A DNA stretch of 64,000 nt from Clostridia bacterium (GTDB lineage Bacteria; Bacillota; Clostridia; Oscillospirales; Acutalibacteraceae): assembly GCA_017399405.1 (NCBI GenBank), contig JAFQCT010000012.1, positions 310,001-374,000 on the forward strand. Reading direction: 5' to 3'. The translations under genes were made by a program, and so were the position numbers. Below, in pieces: positions 57,002 through 64,000 of the stretch (position 1 is the stretch's first letter; every line of letters starts with the position of its first letter). The notes beneath the pieces were generated by a model, which worked only from the letters and a program-made list of their open reading frames with translations, had not been told where the DNA came from and searched no databases.

Positions 57002-59527
57002 ATGAGTAAAGCAAATAATCCTAATCTTGGTGGATATGTTCCACTTGAAGAACAGAATATTATAAATGTTGAGATTAACAAGGAAATGAGAAAATCTTTC
57101 CTTGACTACTCAATGTCTGTTATTACTGCCCGTGCACTTCCTGATGTACGCGATGGTTTGAAACCTGTTCACAGAAGAATTCTTTATACAATGTATGAAA
57201 ATTCACTTTATCCTGACAAACCACACCGTAAGTGTGCTGACACAGTTGGTTCTGTGCTTGGTAGATATCATCCACACGGTGACGCATCTGTTTATGATGC
57301 AATGGTTCGTCTTGCACAGGATTTCTCAATGAGATATGTTCTTGTTGATGGTCACGGTAACTTCGGTTCAGTTGACGGTGACCCACCTGCTGCATACCGT
57401 TATACAGAGTCAAGAATGAGTAAAATCGCTCTTGAAATGCTCACAAATATTGATAAAGATACAGTTGATTTTACAACTAACTACGATGACCGTCTTAAAG
57501 AGCCAACAGTTTTGCCATCAAGATATCCAAATCTTCTTGCAAACGGTTCAACAGGTATTGCGGTTGGTATGGCTACAAATATTCCACCTCATAATCTTGG
57601 TGAACTTGTTGACGGTATTTGTTGTGTAATTGATAACCCTGAAGCAGAACTTGACGAAATTATGCAACATATTCAAGGACCTGACTTTCCAACAAGCGGT
57701 ATTATTATGGGTCGTGCAGGTATCCGTGCGGCATACGCTACAGGTCGTGGCAAGATTGCACTTCGTGGTCGTGCAGAGATTGTAGAAAATGAAAAAACTG
57801 GTCGTTTCCAGATTATTATTACTGAACTTCCTTATCAGGTAAACAAGGCTCGTCTTATTGAATCTATTGCAGATTTACATAAGGACAAAAGAATTGAAGG
57901 TCTTTCTGATATCAACGACTATTCATCAAAACGCGGTGGCGGTATGAGAATAGTTATTGACTTAAAGCGTGACGCTAACCCACAGGTTGTACTTAATCAG
58001 CTTTATCAGATGACACAATTACAGATTTCTTATGGTATTATTCAGTTGGCACTTGTTAATGGTGAGCCTAAAGTTCTTACACTTAAGCAGATTATTGAAG
58101 AATACATTAAGTTCCAATGTGAAATCATTACAAGAAGAACTCAATATGATTTGAACAAAGCACAGGCTCGTGAGCATATTCTTGAAGGTCTTGCTCGTGC
58201 TATTGATATTGTTGACGAAATTATTGCCACAATCCGTGCTTGTAAGGGTGGCCAGGCAGAAGCAAAAGTTGCTATTATGGAAAAATTCGACTTTGATGAC
58301 CCACAGGCAACTGCAATCGTAGCATTCCGTCTTGGACAACTTGCAGGTCTTGAAATTCAAAAAATTATTGCAGAGCGTGACGAATTAAGAGCAAAAATTA
58401 AAGAATATCTTGAAATTCTCGGTTCTGAAACTAAAGTTAAAGAAATTCTTAAAGACGAACTTTCAGTTATCGGCAAAAAATTCGGTGACGAAAGAAGAAC
58501 AGAAATTTCAAATGTTCTTGGTGAAGTTGATATTGAAGACCTTATTGCTGAAGAAGATTGCGTATTTACTCTTACAAAGATGGGTTACATCAAGCGTCAG
58601 CCTGTTGAAACTTATCAGGTACAGCGTCGTGGCGGTAAGGGTATTAAGGGTATGAGTCGTCGAGAAGAGGACTATGCAGAAAGCATGTTTATTTGTTCAT
58701 CTCATGATTACATTCTTTTCTTCACATCAGAAGGTAAAATGTATCGTCTTAAAGGTTACGAAATTCCTGAAGGTACTCGTACAAGTAAGGGTATGAATAT
58801 TGTAAATATTCTTCCTATTACTGCTGATGAAAAAGTTACTGCTATGCTTCGTGTTCCTGACTTTGGTGAAGACAAATACTATCTCTGTATGGCTACAAAG
58901 AATGGTGTTATTAAGAGAACTGAACTTGACGCTTACAGAAATATTCGCAAGAGTGGTATTATTGCAATCAATCTTGACGAGGGTGATGAACTCCGTTGGG
59001 TTAAACTTACTGACGGTGAACAGAACTTAATGGTTGCTACTCGCAAGGGTATGAGTATCTGCTTTAACGAGAAAGATGCTCGTGCTATCGGTAGAACTGC
59101 TCGCGGTGTTCGTGCAATTACTCTCGGTGACGGTGACGAAGTTGTAGGAATGGTTATTTTCGGAACAGAGGGTAAAGTTCTTACAATCAGTGAAAAAGGT
59201 TATGGCAGAAGAAGCGATGTTTCTAACTATCGTGTTCAGAACCGTGGCGGTAAAGGTCTTACAAACTATCATACTGAACAGTATGGTGAAGTTTGTGCTA
59301 TTGAAATGGTTGATGAAACACAAGATATTATTATGATTTCTTCTGACGGTATTATTATCCGTCTTCCAGCAGAGCAGGTTAGAGAATGCAACCGTCCTTC
59401 AAAGGGTGTTATCCTTATGAAGACTAAAGAGGGCGAAAAGGTTGTTACAATTTCTCTTGCTGAACATGAAGAAGAGATGGAAGAAACAGAAACAGCTGAA
59501 ACAGTTGAGGGTGCTGACGAGGAATAA
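57002..59527 (+). CDS. gyrA: DNA gyrase subunit A
   Basis: The breakage-reunion subunit. The catalytic tyrosine is in YRYTESRMS (Tyr134). The C-terminal beta-pinwheel has repeated segments and the GyrA box QRRGGKG. The quinolone-resistance-determining region reads [12 protein letters not shown], with Ala95 where E. coli has Ser83 and Asp99 at E. coli Asp87. The 841 residues end in an acidic tail ([20 protein letters not shown]). It follows gyrB by 11 bases. Confidence 0.98.
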   Translation: MSKANNPNLGGYVPLEEQNIINVEINKEMRKSFLDYSMSVITARALPDVRDGLKPVHRRILYTMYENSLYPDKPHRKCADTVGSVLGRYHPHGDASVYDAMVRLAQDFSMRYVLVDGHGNFGSVDGDPPAAYRYTESRMSKIALEMLTNIDKDTVDFTTNYDDRLKEPTVLPSRYPNLLANGSTGIAVGMATNIPPHNLGELVDGICCVIDNPEAELDEIMQHIQGPDFPTSGIIMGRAGIRAAYATGRGKIALRGRAEIVENEKTGRFQIIITELPYQVNKARLIESIADLHKDKRIEGLSDINDYSSKRGGGMRIVIDLKRDANPQVVLNQLYQMTQLQISYGIIQLALVNGEPKVLTLKQIIEEYIKFQCEIITRRTQYDLNKAQAREHILEGLARAIDIVDEIIATIRACKGGQAEAKVAIMEKFDFDDPQATAIVAFRLGQLAGLEIQKIIAERDELRAKIKEYLEILGSETKVKEILKDELSVIGKKFGDERRTEISNVLGEVDIEDLIAEEDCVFTLTKMGYIKRQPVETYQVQRRGGKGIKGMSRREEDYAESMFICSSHDYILFFTSEGKMYRLKGYEIPEGTRTSKGMNIVNILPITADEKVTAMLRVPDFGEDKYYLCMATKNGVIKRTELDAYRNIRKSGIIAINLDEGDELRWVKLTDGEQNLMVATRKGMSICFNEKDARAIGRTARGVRAITLGDGDEVVGMVIFGTEGKVLTISEKGYGRRSDVSNYRVQNRGGKGLTNYHTEQYGEVCAIEMVDETQDIIMISSDGIIIRLPAEQVRECNRPSKGVILMKTKEGEKVVTISLAEHEEEMEETETAETVEGADEE

Positions 59528-59557
59528 TATTTCTTATTGTGAAAGGAAAGATATATT

Positions 59558-60754
59558 ATGAGCGATATGGAAAAAAAGTTGACAGAAGAAACTGAAATGC
59601 CAGAAGATAAGAAAAAGAAGAAAAAAGCGTTGGCTGTTCTTATTCCTATTCTTGCAGTTTTTCTTGCTATTGTAATTGCAGTAGTTGCTTTTGTTGCTCA
59701 CAAATTCAGTCTTATTCAATTTGATGATGAAAGCACTACAATAAATCCCTCACAGGAATTTGTAGATAATGCAGAAGAAAACATTGATTTTGCCGAAATG
59801 GACGATGCCACAGGTAACGATTTCAGAGAAATTCTTAAAAACTGGGCAACAAATGGTGGCGAAAAAATGAGTAATCGTGATGTAATCAATGTATTGCTCA
59901 TTGGTAGTGACGCATCAGCAGAAGAACCGGGCAGAGCAAACATAACTGAAAAAGGCAACACGGATGTTATGATGCTTGTTTCTATCAATCAGATTAACGA
60001 TACAATCAAATTGGTTTCATTTATGCGTGATAGTTATACATATATGGACCAATTTGACCGTTATGCAAAACTTAATGCGGCTTGTGCAAATGGTGGACCT
60101 GCATATCTTGTTGAAACAATCGAAAATGACTATAAAATCGAAATTGACGGTTATGCAATGGTTGACTTTGACTCGTTCAGACAAGTTATTGATGTGCTTG
60201 GCGGTGTAAATGTTGATGTGCCGGCTTATGTTGCGAATCATCTTAACAAAGGTGTTCTTAAAAACAATAAAATTGAAAGTGGTAATGGTGTACTACTTGA
60301 TGGTGAGCAAGCACTTCATTTCAGTCGTGTAAGAAAAACTGATGCGGATGGTGACATCAGCCGAGTTGCTCGTCAGCGTCAGGTTGTAAACGCTCTTATT
60401 CAGAAAGCAAAGAGTGCAACTCTTACCGAAATCAACGAAGTTGCAGATGTTATGCTTGCAAATGTGCGTACAAATATCAGTAAAAAATCTATTATCAGCT
60501 ATGCTTCAAAAGCTGTTACTGAGGGTTGGGCAAATTACGAGATTACTGAAATCACAATGCCTACTCCTGATACTCGTTACGGATATTCTTCACGCTCAAC
60601 TGCTTGGATTTGGGTTGTTGACTATCCACTTGCAGCACAAAAACTTCAACTTGAACTTTACGGTGAAACAAACATAAATCTTGAAGAAGATGGAAGAAAA
60701 ACAGCAATAACCGTTATCGGTGGTTATGTATCAAAGAAAACAACAGACAACTAA
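59558..60754 (+). CDS. LytR-CpsA-Psr (LCP) family phosphotransferase
   Basis: It attaches undecaprenyl-linked glycopolymers to peptidoglycan at the outer face of the membrane. A cytoplasmic Lys-rich tail and a transmembrane helix (~28-50) precede the LCP domain: NVLLIGSDA, TDVMMLVSIN, KLVSFMRDSYTYM, KLNAACANGGPAY, and HFSRVRKTDADGDISRVARQ with the conserved arginines. The 398 residues are typical. AAAGGA precedes the ATG. Confidence 0.93.
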   Translation: MSDMEKKLTEETEMPEDKKKKKKALAVLIPILAVFLAIVIAVVAFVAHKFSLIQFDDESTTINPSQEFVDNAEENIDFAEMDDATGNDFREILKNWATNGGEKMSNRDVINVLLIGSDASAEEPGRANITEKGNTDVMMLVSINQINDTIKLVSFMRDSYTYMDQFDRYAKLNAACANGGPAYLVETIENDYKIEIDGYAMVDFDSFRQVIDVLGGVNVDVPAYVANHLNKGVLKNNKIESGNGVLLDGEQALHFSRVRKTDADGDISRVARQRQVVNALIQKAKSATLTEINEVADVMLANVRTNISKKSIISYASKAVTEGWANYEITEITMPTPDTRYGYSSRSTAWIWVVDYPLAAQKLQLELYGETNINLEEDGRKTAITVIGGYVSKKTTDN

Positions 60755-60778
60755 TTTTTAACTGACAAGGAGTTTACA

Positions 60779-61855
60779 ATGGAAAACTATCAGAATCCTA
60801 ATGGTCAGTTTGGCGGATGGGAGCAAACAAGAGTACCATACGGTGCATCAAATCCACAGGGTTTTATGCCTTATGGTAGTGTTATGCCTGAAAACAGACA
60901 AGAGGAACAGAATGACAAAAAGATTTTGAAAAAAATGGGAAGTTTATTTGGGCTTGCCATAATCCTTTATGTTGCTTGTTCAACTCTTTTATCATTGGCA
61001 ATACTATTTCTTTCAGAGTTTTTTCCTGTTTTTAATCTTCTTTATGAAAATGAGTTTGCAAATTACGCTTACAGTGTGGTTGGCTCAATTCTTTATATTG
61101 GCGTTCCTTTTGGTATTGTTTATTTAGCATTAAAAAAGAAAAAAGTGGCAGGGATGTTGCCTTTTGGTACGGTTTATAACGGAAAAGCCGCCATTTATCT
61201 TACAATGATTTCAATACCTGCAATGACACTTTCATCAATAATTGTCAACGCAATTTCTCTTATAATTCAAACACTTTTAGGAATAGAGTTTATAAGCGGA
61301 CTTGAAGACCTTAAGATGTCAGGTGTGGGTGGATTTTTAATAGGTGCAATCTCAATGGCGGTTGTGCCTGCAATTATTGAAGAATTTTCAATTCGTGGTG
61401 TTGTAATGCAACCGTTACGCAGATACGGTGACGGTTTTGCTATTGTAGCAAGTGCCTTTATCTTCTCAATTATGCACGGTAATATGGCACAGATTCCATA
61501 TACCGTTGTTGGCGGACTTTATCTTGGATACCTTGCAATTGCAACAGGTAGTATCTGGCCATCAATTATTGTACATTTCGTAAACAATATGTATTCAGTA
61601 ATTATTATGAGCGTTGACAGTAACTTTGGCGAAAGTGCGTCAGGCGTAGCCGCTTTTATGATGATTGGCCTATTTATTGCTATGGGTGTGTTTGGTGGCA
61701 TTAAATTTTCTTCATTGAACTATAAAACAAAACTTGGTGAGGGTGTAAAAACACTTAAAACAGGTAAAAAAATAAAAGCGTTGTTTATAAATATTCCAAT
61801 GGTAATCGCCATTGTGATTATGGTTGTTATTACTCTTACAAGTATTAAGTCTTGA
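60779..61855 (+). CDS. CPBP family intramembrane glutamic endopeptidase
   Basis: A membrane protease of the CAAX/Abi family (358 residues). The hydrophilic N-terminus is rich in Gln, Asn, Gly and Pro. About eight membrane segments follow. The catalytic signatures are EEFSIRGVVMQPL (the EExxxR motif), FIFSIMHGN (FxxxH) and IIVHFVNN. The substrate is unknown; family members are linked to bacteriocin self-immunity, surface protein processing or none known. The stop codon overlaps the start region of tadA. Confidence 0.88.
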   Translation: MENYQNPNGQFGGWEQTRVPYGASNPQGFMPYGSVMPENRQEEQNDKKILKKMGSLFGLAIILYVACSTLLSLAILFLSEFFPVFNLLYENEFANYAYSVVGSILYIGVPFGIVYLALKKKKVAGMLPFGTVYNGKAAIYLTMISIPAMTLSSIIVNAISLIIQTLLGIEFISGLEDLKMSGVGGFLIGAISMAVVPAIIEEFSIRGVVMQPLRRYGDGFAIVASAFIFSIMHGNMAQIPYTVVGGLYLGYLAIATGSIWPSIIVHFVNNMYSVIIMSVDSNFGESASGVAAFMMIGLFIAMGVFGGIKFSSLNYKTKLGEGVKTLKTGKKIKALFINIPMVIAIVIMVVITLTSIKS

Positions 61856-61857
61856 TT

Positions 61858-62325
61858 ATGGATAAGTTTGATTTTATGAAATATGCACTCGATTTGGCAA
61901 AGCAATCTGCTAATGAGGGCGAAGTGCCTGTTGGTGCAATTGTTGTGTGTGATGGCAAAATAGTGGGTGAGGGCAGAAACAGACGAGAAGTTGTAAAAAA
62001 TGCCTTGCACCATGCAGAAATTGAAGCCATTGACAATGCTTGTAAAAATCTTGGCGGATGGCGACTCTGGAAATGCGATTTGTATGTAACTCTTGAGCCA
62101 TGCCCTATGTGTGCAGGTGCAATTATAAATTCAAGAATTAAAAATGTGTATTTCGGTGCAACCGATGAAAAAAACGGTGCTGTCGTTTCGGCGGCACAGC
62201 TTTTTGATATGAATTTTACCCACAAACCACTTTATGAGGGTGGAATAATGGGCGAAGAATGTGCAAAAATCCTTTCGGATTTCTTTAAGGATTTACGAAA
62301 AAAGAAAGCGGGTGAAGAAAATTGA
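61858..62325 (+). CDS. tadA: tRNA-specific adenosine deaminase TadA
   Basis: It deaminates A34 to inosine in tRNA-Arg(ACG). The zinc ligands and proton shuttle are HAEIEAI near residue 46 and PCPMCAGA near residue 80. The 155 residues are normal. The ATG at 61858 is preferred over TTG at 61852. It overlaps mnmE by 4 bases, so two tRNA-modification genes are coupled here. Confidence 0.94.
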   Translation: MDKFDFMKYALDLAKQSANEGEVPVGAIVVCDGKIVGEGRNRREVVKNALHHAEIEAIDNACKNLGGWRLWKCDLYVTLEPCPMCAGAIINSRIKNVYFGATDEKNGAVVSAAQLFDMNFTHKPLYEGGIMGEECAKILSDFFKDLRKKKAGEEN

Positions 62326-63683
62326 GTACCGTAGCAGCAATTTCAACGGGTAAGGCACCCGGTGGAATAGGAATTGTGCGAATTTCAGGCGAAAATGCAA
62401 TAAGCGTTGCGGATAAAATTTTTTCTTCATTCAATGGTAAGAAACTTTGCGAAATCCCGGGTTACTCTGCACTTTATGGCAAGGCTTACGACAAAACAGG
62501 CAGCATTGATAATGTAGTTGCCCTTGTCTTCAAAGCACCAAAGAGTTATACGGGTGAAGATGTTGTTGAAATATCTTGTCACGGGGGACTTTTTGTTACT
62601 GACAAAGTTCTTAAAGCAGTTTATGACGCAGGTGCTATTCCTGCTGAAGCAGGGGAGTTTACAAAACGAGCATTCTTAAACGGAAAAATGGACTTGACAA
62701 GTGCCGAATCCGTTATGAATATTATTTCTGCACAAGGTGAACAGGCAGAAAAAATTGCACTTGGTGTTTTAGAGGGCAGACTTTTTAAGGAAATTAAGAA
62801 AATTAACGATAAACTTGTTTATGATATGGCACTTCTTTCTGCTTGGGTTGATTATCCTTATGAAGAAATTGAAGATTTATCAGAAAACAACTTAAAAGAG
62901 CATATCGATGAGAGCATTGAAAAGTTAGAAAAACTTATAAATGACTTCTCTAAAGGGCAGATTATAATGGAGGGTGTTGACACCGCTATTGTGGGTTGCC
63001 CTAATGTTGGTAAATCAACACTTATGAATTTGCTTTCAGGTACAGAAAAGTCGATTGTTACCGAAATTGCAGGAACAACACGCGATATTGTTGAAGATAC
63101 TGTAAATGTGGGTGGAATTACGCTTAGACTTGCTGATACAGCAGGTGTTCGCGAAACTGAAGATGTTGTTGAAAGCATTGGTGTTGACCGTGCAGTAAAA
63201 AGATTAGAAAACGCAGAACTTGTACTTGCAGTTTTTGATGCAAGTCGGCCTTTAACAGATTCAGACCGTAGGCTTATTGACCTTTGCAAAGGCAAAAAGG
63301 CAGTAGGAATTATTAATAAAACGGATTTAGATAAAAACTATCTAAACGGTGAAATTGAAGAAAACTTTTTACAGACAGTTTTTATCTCAGCGAAAACAGG
63401 AGACGGAAAACAAGCACTTACAAATGCGGTTGAAGAGCTTTTAGGTACAGCAGATTTTGACACATCTGCAACTGCAATTGTAAATGAGCGTCAGAAAGAT
63501 TGTTGTAAAAAAGCACTTGATGCGTTAAAAGATGCAGATAATGCGTTAATGCTTGGAATGACAATGGACGCAGTAACTGTTTGCCTTGATTCTGCTATTG
63601 AAAATCTTATGATTTTAACAGGCGAAAAGGCAACAGAGTTAGTTGTTAATGAAATTTTTGCACAATTCTGTGTAGGAAAATAA
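62322..63683 (+). CDS. mnmE: tRNA uridine-5-carboxymethylaminomethyl modification GTPase MnmE (TrmE)
   Basis: A potassium-dependent GTPase partner of MnmG. Start is TTG at 62322, overlapping the tadA stop, with GGTG nine bases upstream. The N-terminal tetrahydrofolate-binding domain has APGGIGIVRISG. The G domain shows GCPNVGKSTLMN (G1), DTAGVRE (G3) and NKTD (G4). The protein ends in the conserved CVGK, whose cysteine is typical. The 453 residues are full length. In many Bacillota mnmE lies between jag and mnmG; here it has moved to the other arm of the origin. Confidence 0.96.
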   Translation: MSTVAAISTGKAPGGIGIVRISGENAISVADKIFSSFNGKKLCEIPGYSALYGKAYDKTGSIDNVVALVFKAPKSYTGEDVVEISCHGGLFVTDKVLKAVYDAGAIPAEAGEFTKRAFLNGKMDLTSAESVMNIISAQGEQAEKIALGVLEGRLFKEIKKINDKLVYDMALLSAWVDYPYEEIEDLSENNLKEHIDESIEKLEKLINDFSKGQIIMEGVDTAIVGCPNVGKSTLMNLLSGTEKSIVTEIAGTTRDIVEDTVNVGGITLRLADTAGVRETEDVVESIGVDRAVKRLENAELVLAVFDASRPLTDSDRRLIDLCKGKKAVGIINKTDLDKNYLNGEIEENFLQTVFISAKTGDGKQALTNAVEELLGTADFDTSATAIVNERQKDCCKKALDALKDADNALMLGMTMDAVTVCLDSAIENLMILTGEKATELVVNEIFAQFCVGK

Positions 63684-63695
63684 ATATAAATAATC

Positions 63696-63722
63696 GGGTC
63701 GTCGAGGACGCCGACCCCTACT
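63696..63722 (+). repeat. short hairpin repeat (hairpin followed by CCTAC)
   Basis: The stem GGGTCG/CGACCC with inner pairing and the tail CCCCTAC has the same plan as 38045-38068 and 21160-21184. It sits in the gap before the Mrp-type gene, without a U run. Confidence 0.5.
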
Positions 63723-63740
63723 GAAAAGAGGTTATATAAA

Positions 63741-64000
63741 ATGAGTGAATGTAGCGGAAATTGCAGTAGTTGTTCAGCAAACTGCGATAGCAAAAAACAA
63801 GATTTACACATTCCCGGTAACTCAATGAGTGATGTCAAAAAAGTTATTGGTGTTGTAAGTGGTAAAGGTGGCGTTGGTAAGAGTTTAGTAACATCAATGC
63901 TTGCAGTTACTGCACAGACAATGGGTTATCAGGCAGCTATTCTTGATGCTGATATTACAGGTCCATCAATTCCAAAGGCTTTTGGTGTTCACGGTAATCC
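63741..64000 (+). CDS. Mrp/NBP35-type Fe-S cluster carrier ATPase, N-terminal part
   Basis: The gene runs off the window. The visible 86 residues start with a Cys-rich segment (SECSGNCSSCSANCDS). The deviant Walker A VSGKGGVGKS and ILDADITGPS follow, as in ApbC/Mrp proteins that bind and transfer [4Fe-4S] clusters. AGAGG lies ten bases upstream of the ATG. The family call is firm; the detailed role is not visible. Confidence 0.9.
   Translation, partial: MSECSGNCSSCSANCDSKKQDLHIPGNSMSDVKKVIGVVSGKGGVGKSLVTSMLAVTAQTMGYQAAILDADITGPSIPKAFGVHGN

Overview
The window spans a chromosomal replication origin and both of its arms in a low-GC Gram-positive bacterium. It is most likely a gut member of class Clostridia (Oscillospirales/Ruminococcaceae-like). 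The support is AT-rich DNA with GGAGG-type ribosome sites, the Bacillota-type order rpmH-rnpA-yidD-yidC-jag-mnmG-rsmG-noc-parA-parB, a DapL-type lysine pathway, lipoproteins, and secreted proteins with dockerin modules. Genus cannot be fixed from the sequence alone. I saw no tRNA, rRNA, CRISPR array, prophage or classical transposase.

Layout. (1) 1-2.8 kb (+): end of a PLP aminotransferase, rsmA, a TSCPD protein and cca, closed by a terminator. (2) 2.8-6.4 kb (-): glycogen phosphorylase and a lipoprotein, each with its own promoter. (3) 6.6-9.6 kb (+): ahcY, a RING/DUF2628 membrane protein and galU. (4) 9.7-18 kb (-): a small membrane protein; lysine/threonine and one-carbon genes dapL, dapF, glyA; guaB; lysC and hom. 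A 253-bp inverted-repeat-bounded element lies between guaB and glyA. (5) 18.2-20.2 kb (+): AI-2E family permease and a CpsB-type PHP phosphatase. (6) 20.2-27.9 kb (-): esterase, TIM-barrel protein, recG, orphan solute-binding lipoprotein, ymdB and rny behind a consensus promoter. (7) 28-38.2 kb (-): an accessory surface-protein island with a cohesin-like/dockerin protein, a secreted protein, a 1,868-residue dockerin protein behind a ~360-nt structured leader, and a 36-residue peptide gene. Three copies of a ~270-bp composite palindromic repeat sit in and around it. (8) 38.2-50.3 kb (-): operon parA-parB-serS-DUF3048-lipoprotein, and operon rpmH-rnpA-yidD-yidC-jag-(DUF559 cassette)-mnmG-rsmG-noc. 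Two parS sites are present. (9) 50.3-52.3 kb: oriC, with an AT-rich unwinding region and degenerate DnaA-box-like 9-mers on both sides of dnaA. (10) 50.7-64 kb (+): dnaA, dnaN, yaaA, recF, remB, gyrB, gyrA, an LCP protein, a CPBP protease, tadA, mnmE and the start of an Mrp-type ATPase.

Genes flanking the origin are read away from it on both arms. Replication initiation (dnaA, dnaN, gyrAB), origin segregation (parA, parB, noc, parS), ribosome and RNA maturation (rpmH, rnpA, rsmA, rsmG, mnmG, mnmE, tadA, cca, rny) and membrane insertion (yidC, yidD) are grouped here. The least ordinary content is the repeat biology. REP-like palindromes with compensatory changes in their hairpins bracket a small DUF559 nuclease gene that occupies the place mnmE normally has, and related palindromes form the larger elements around the dockerin island.
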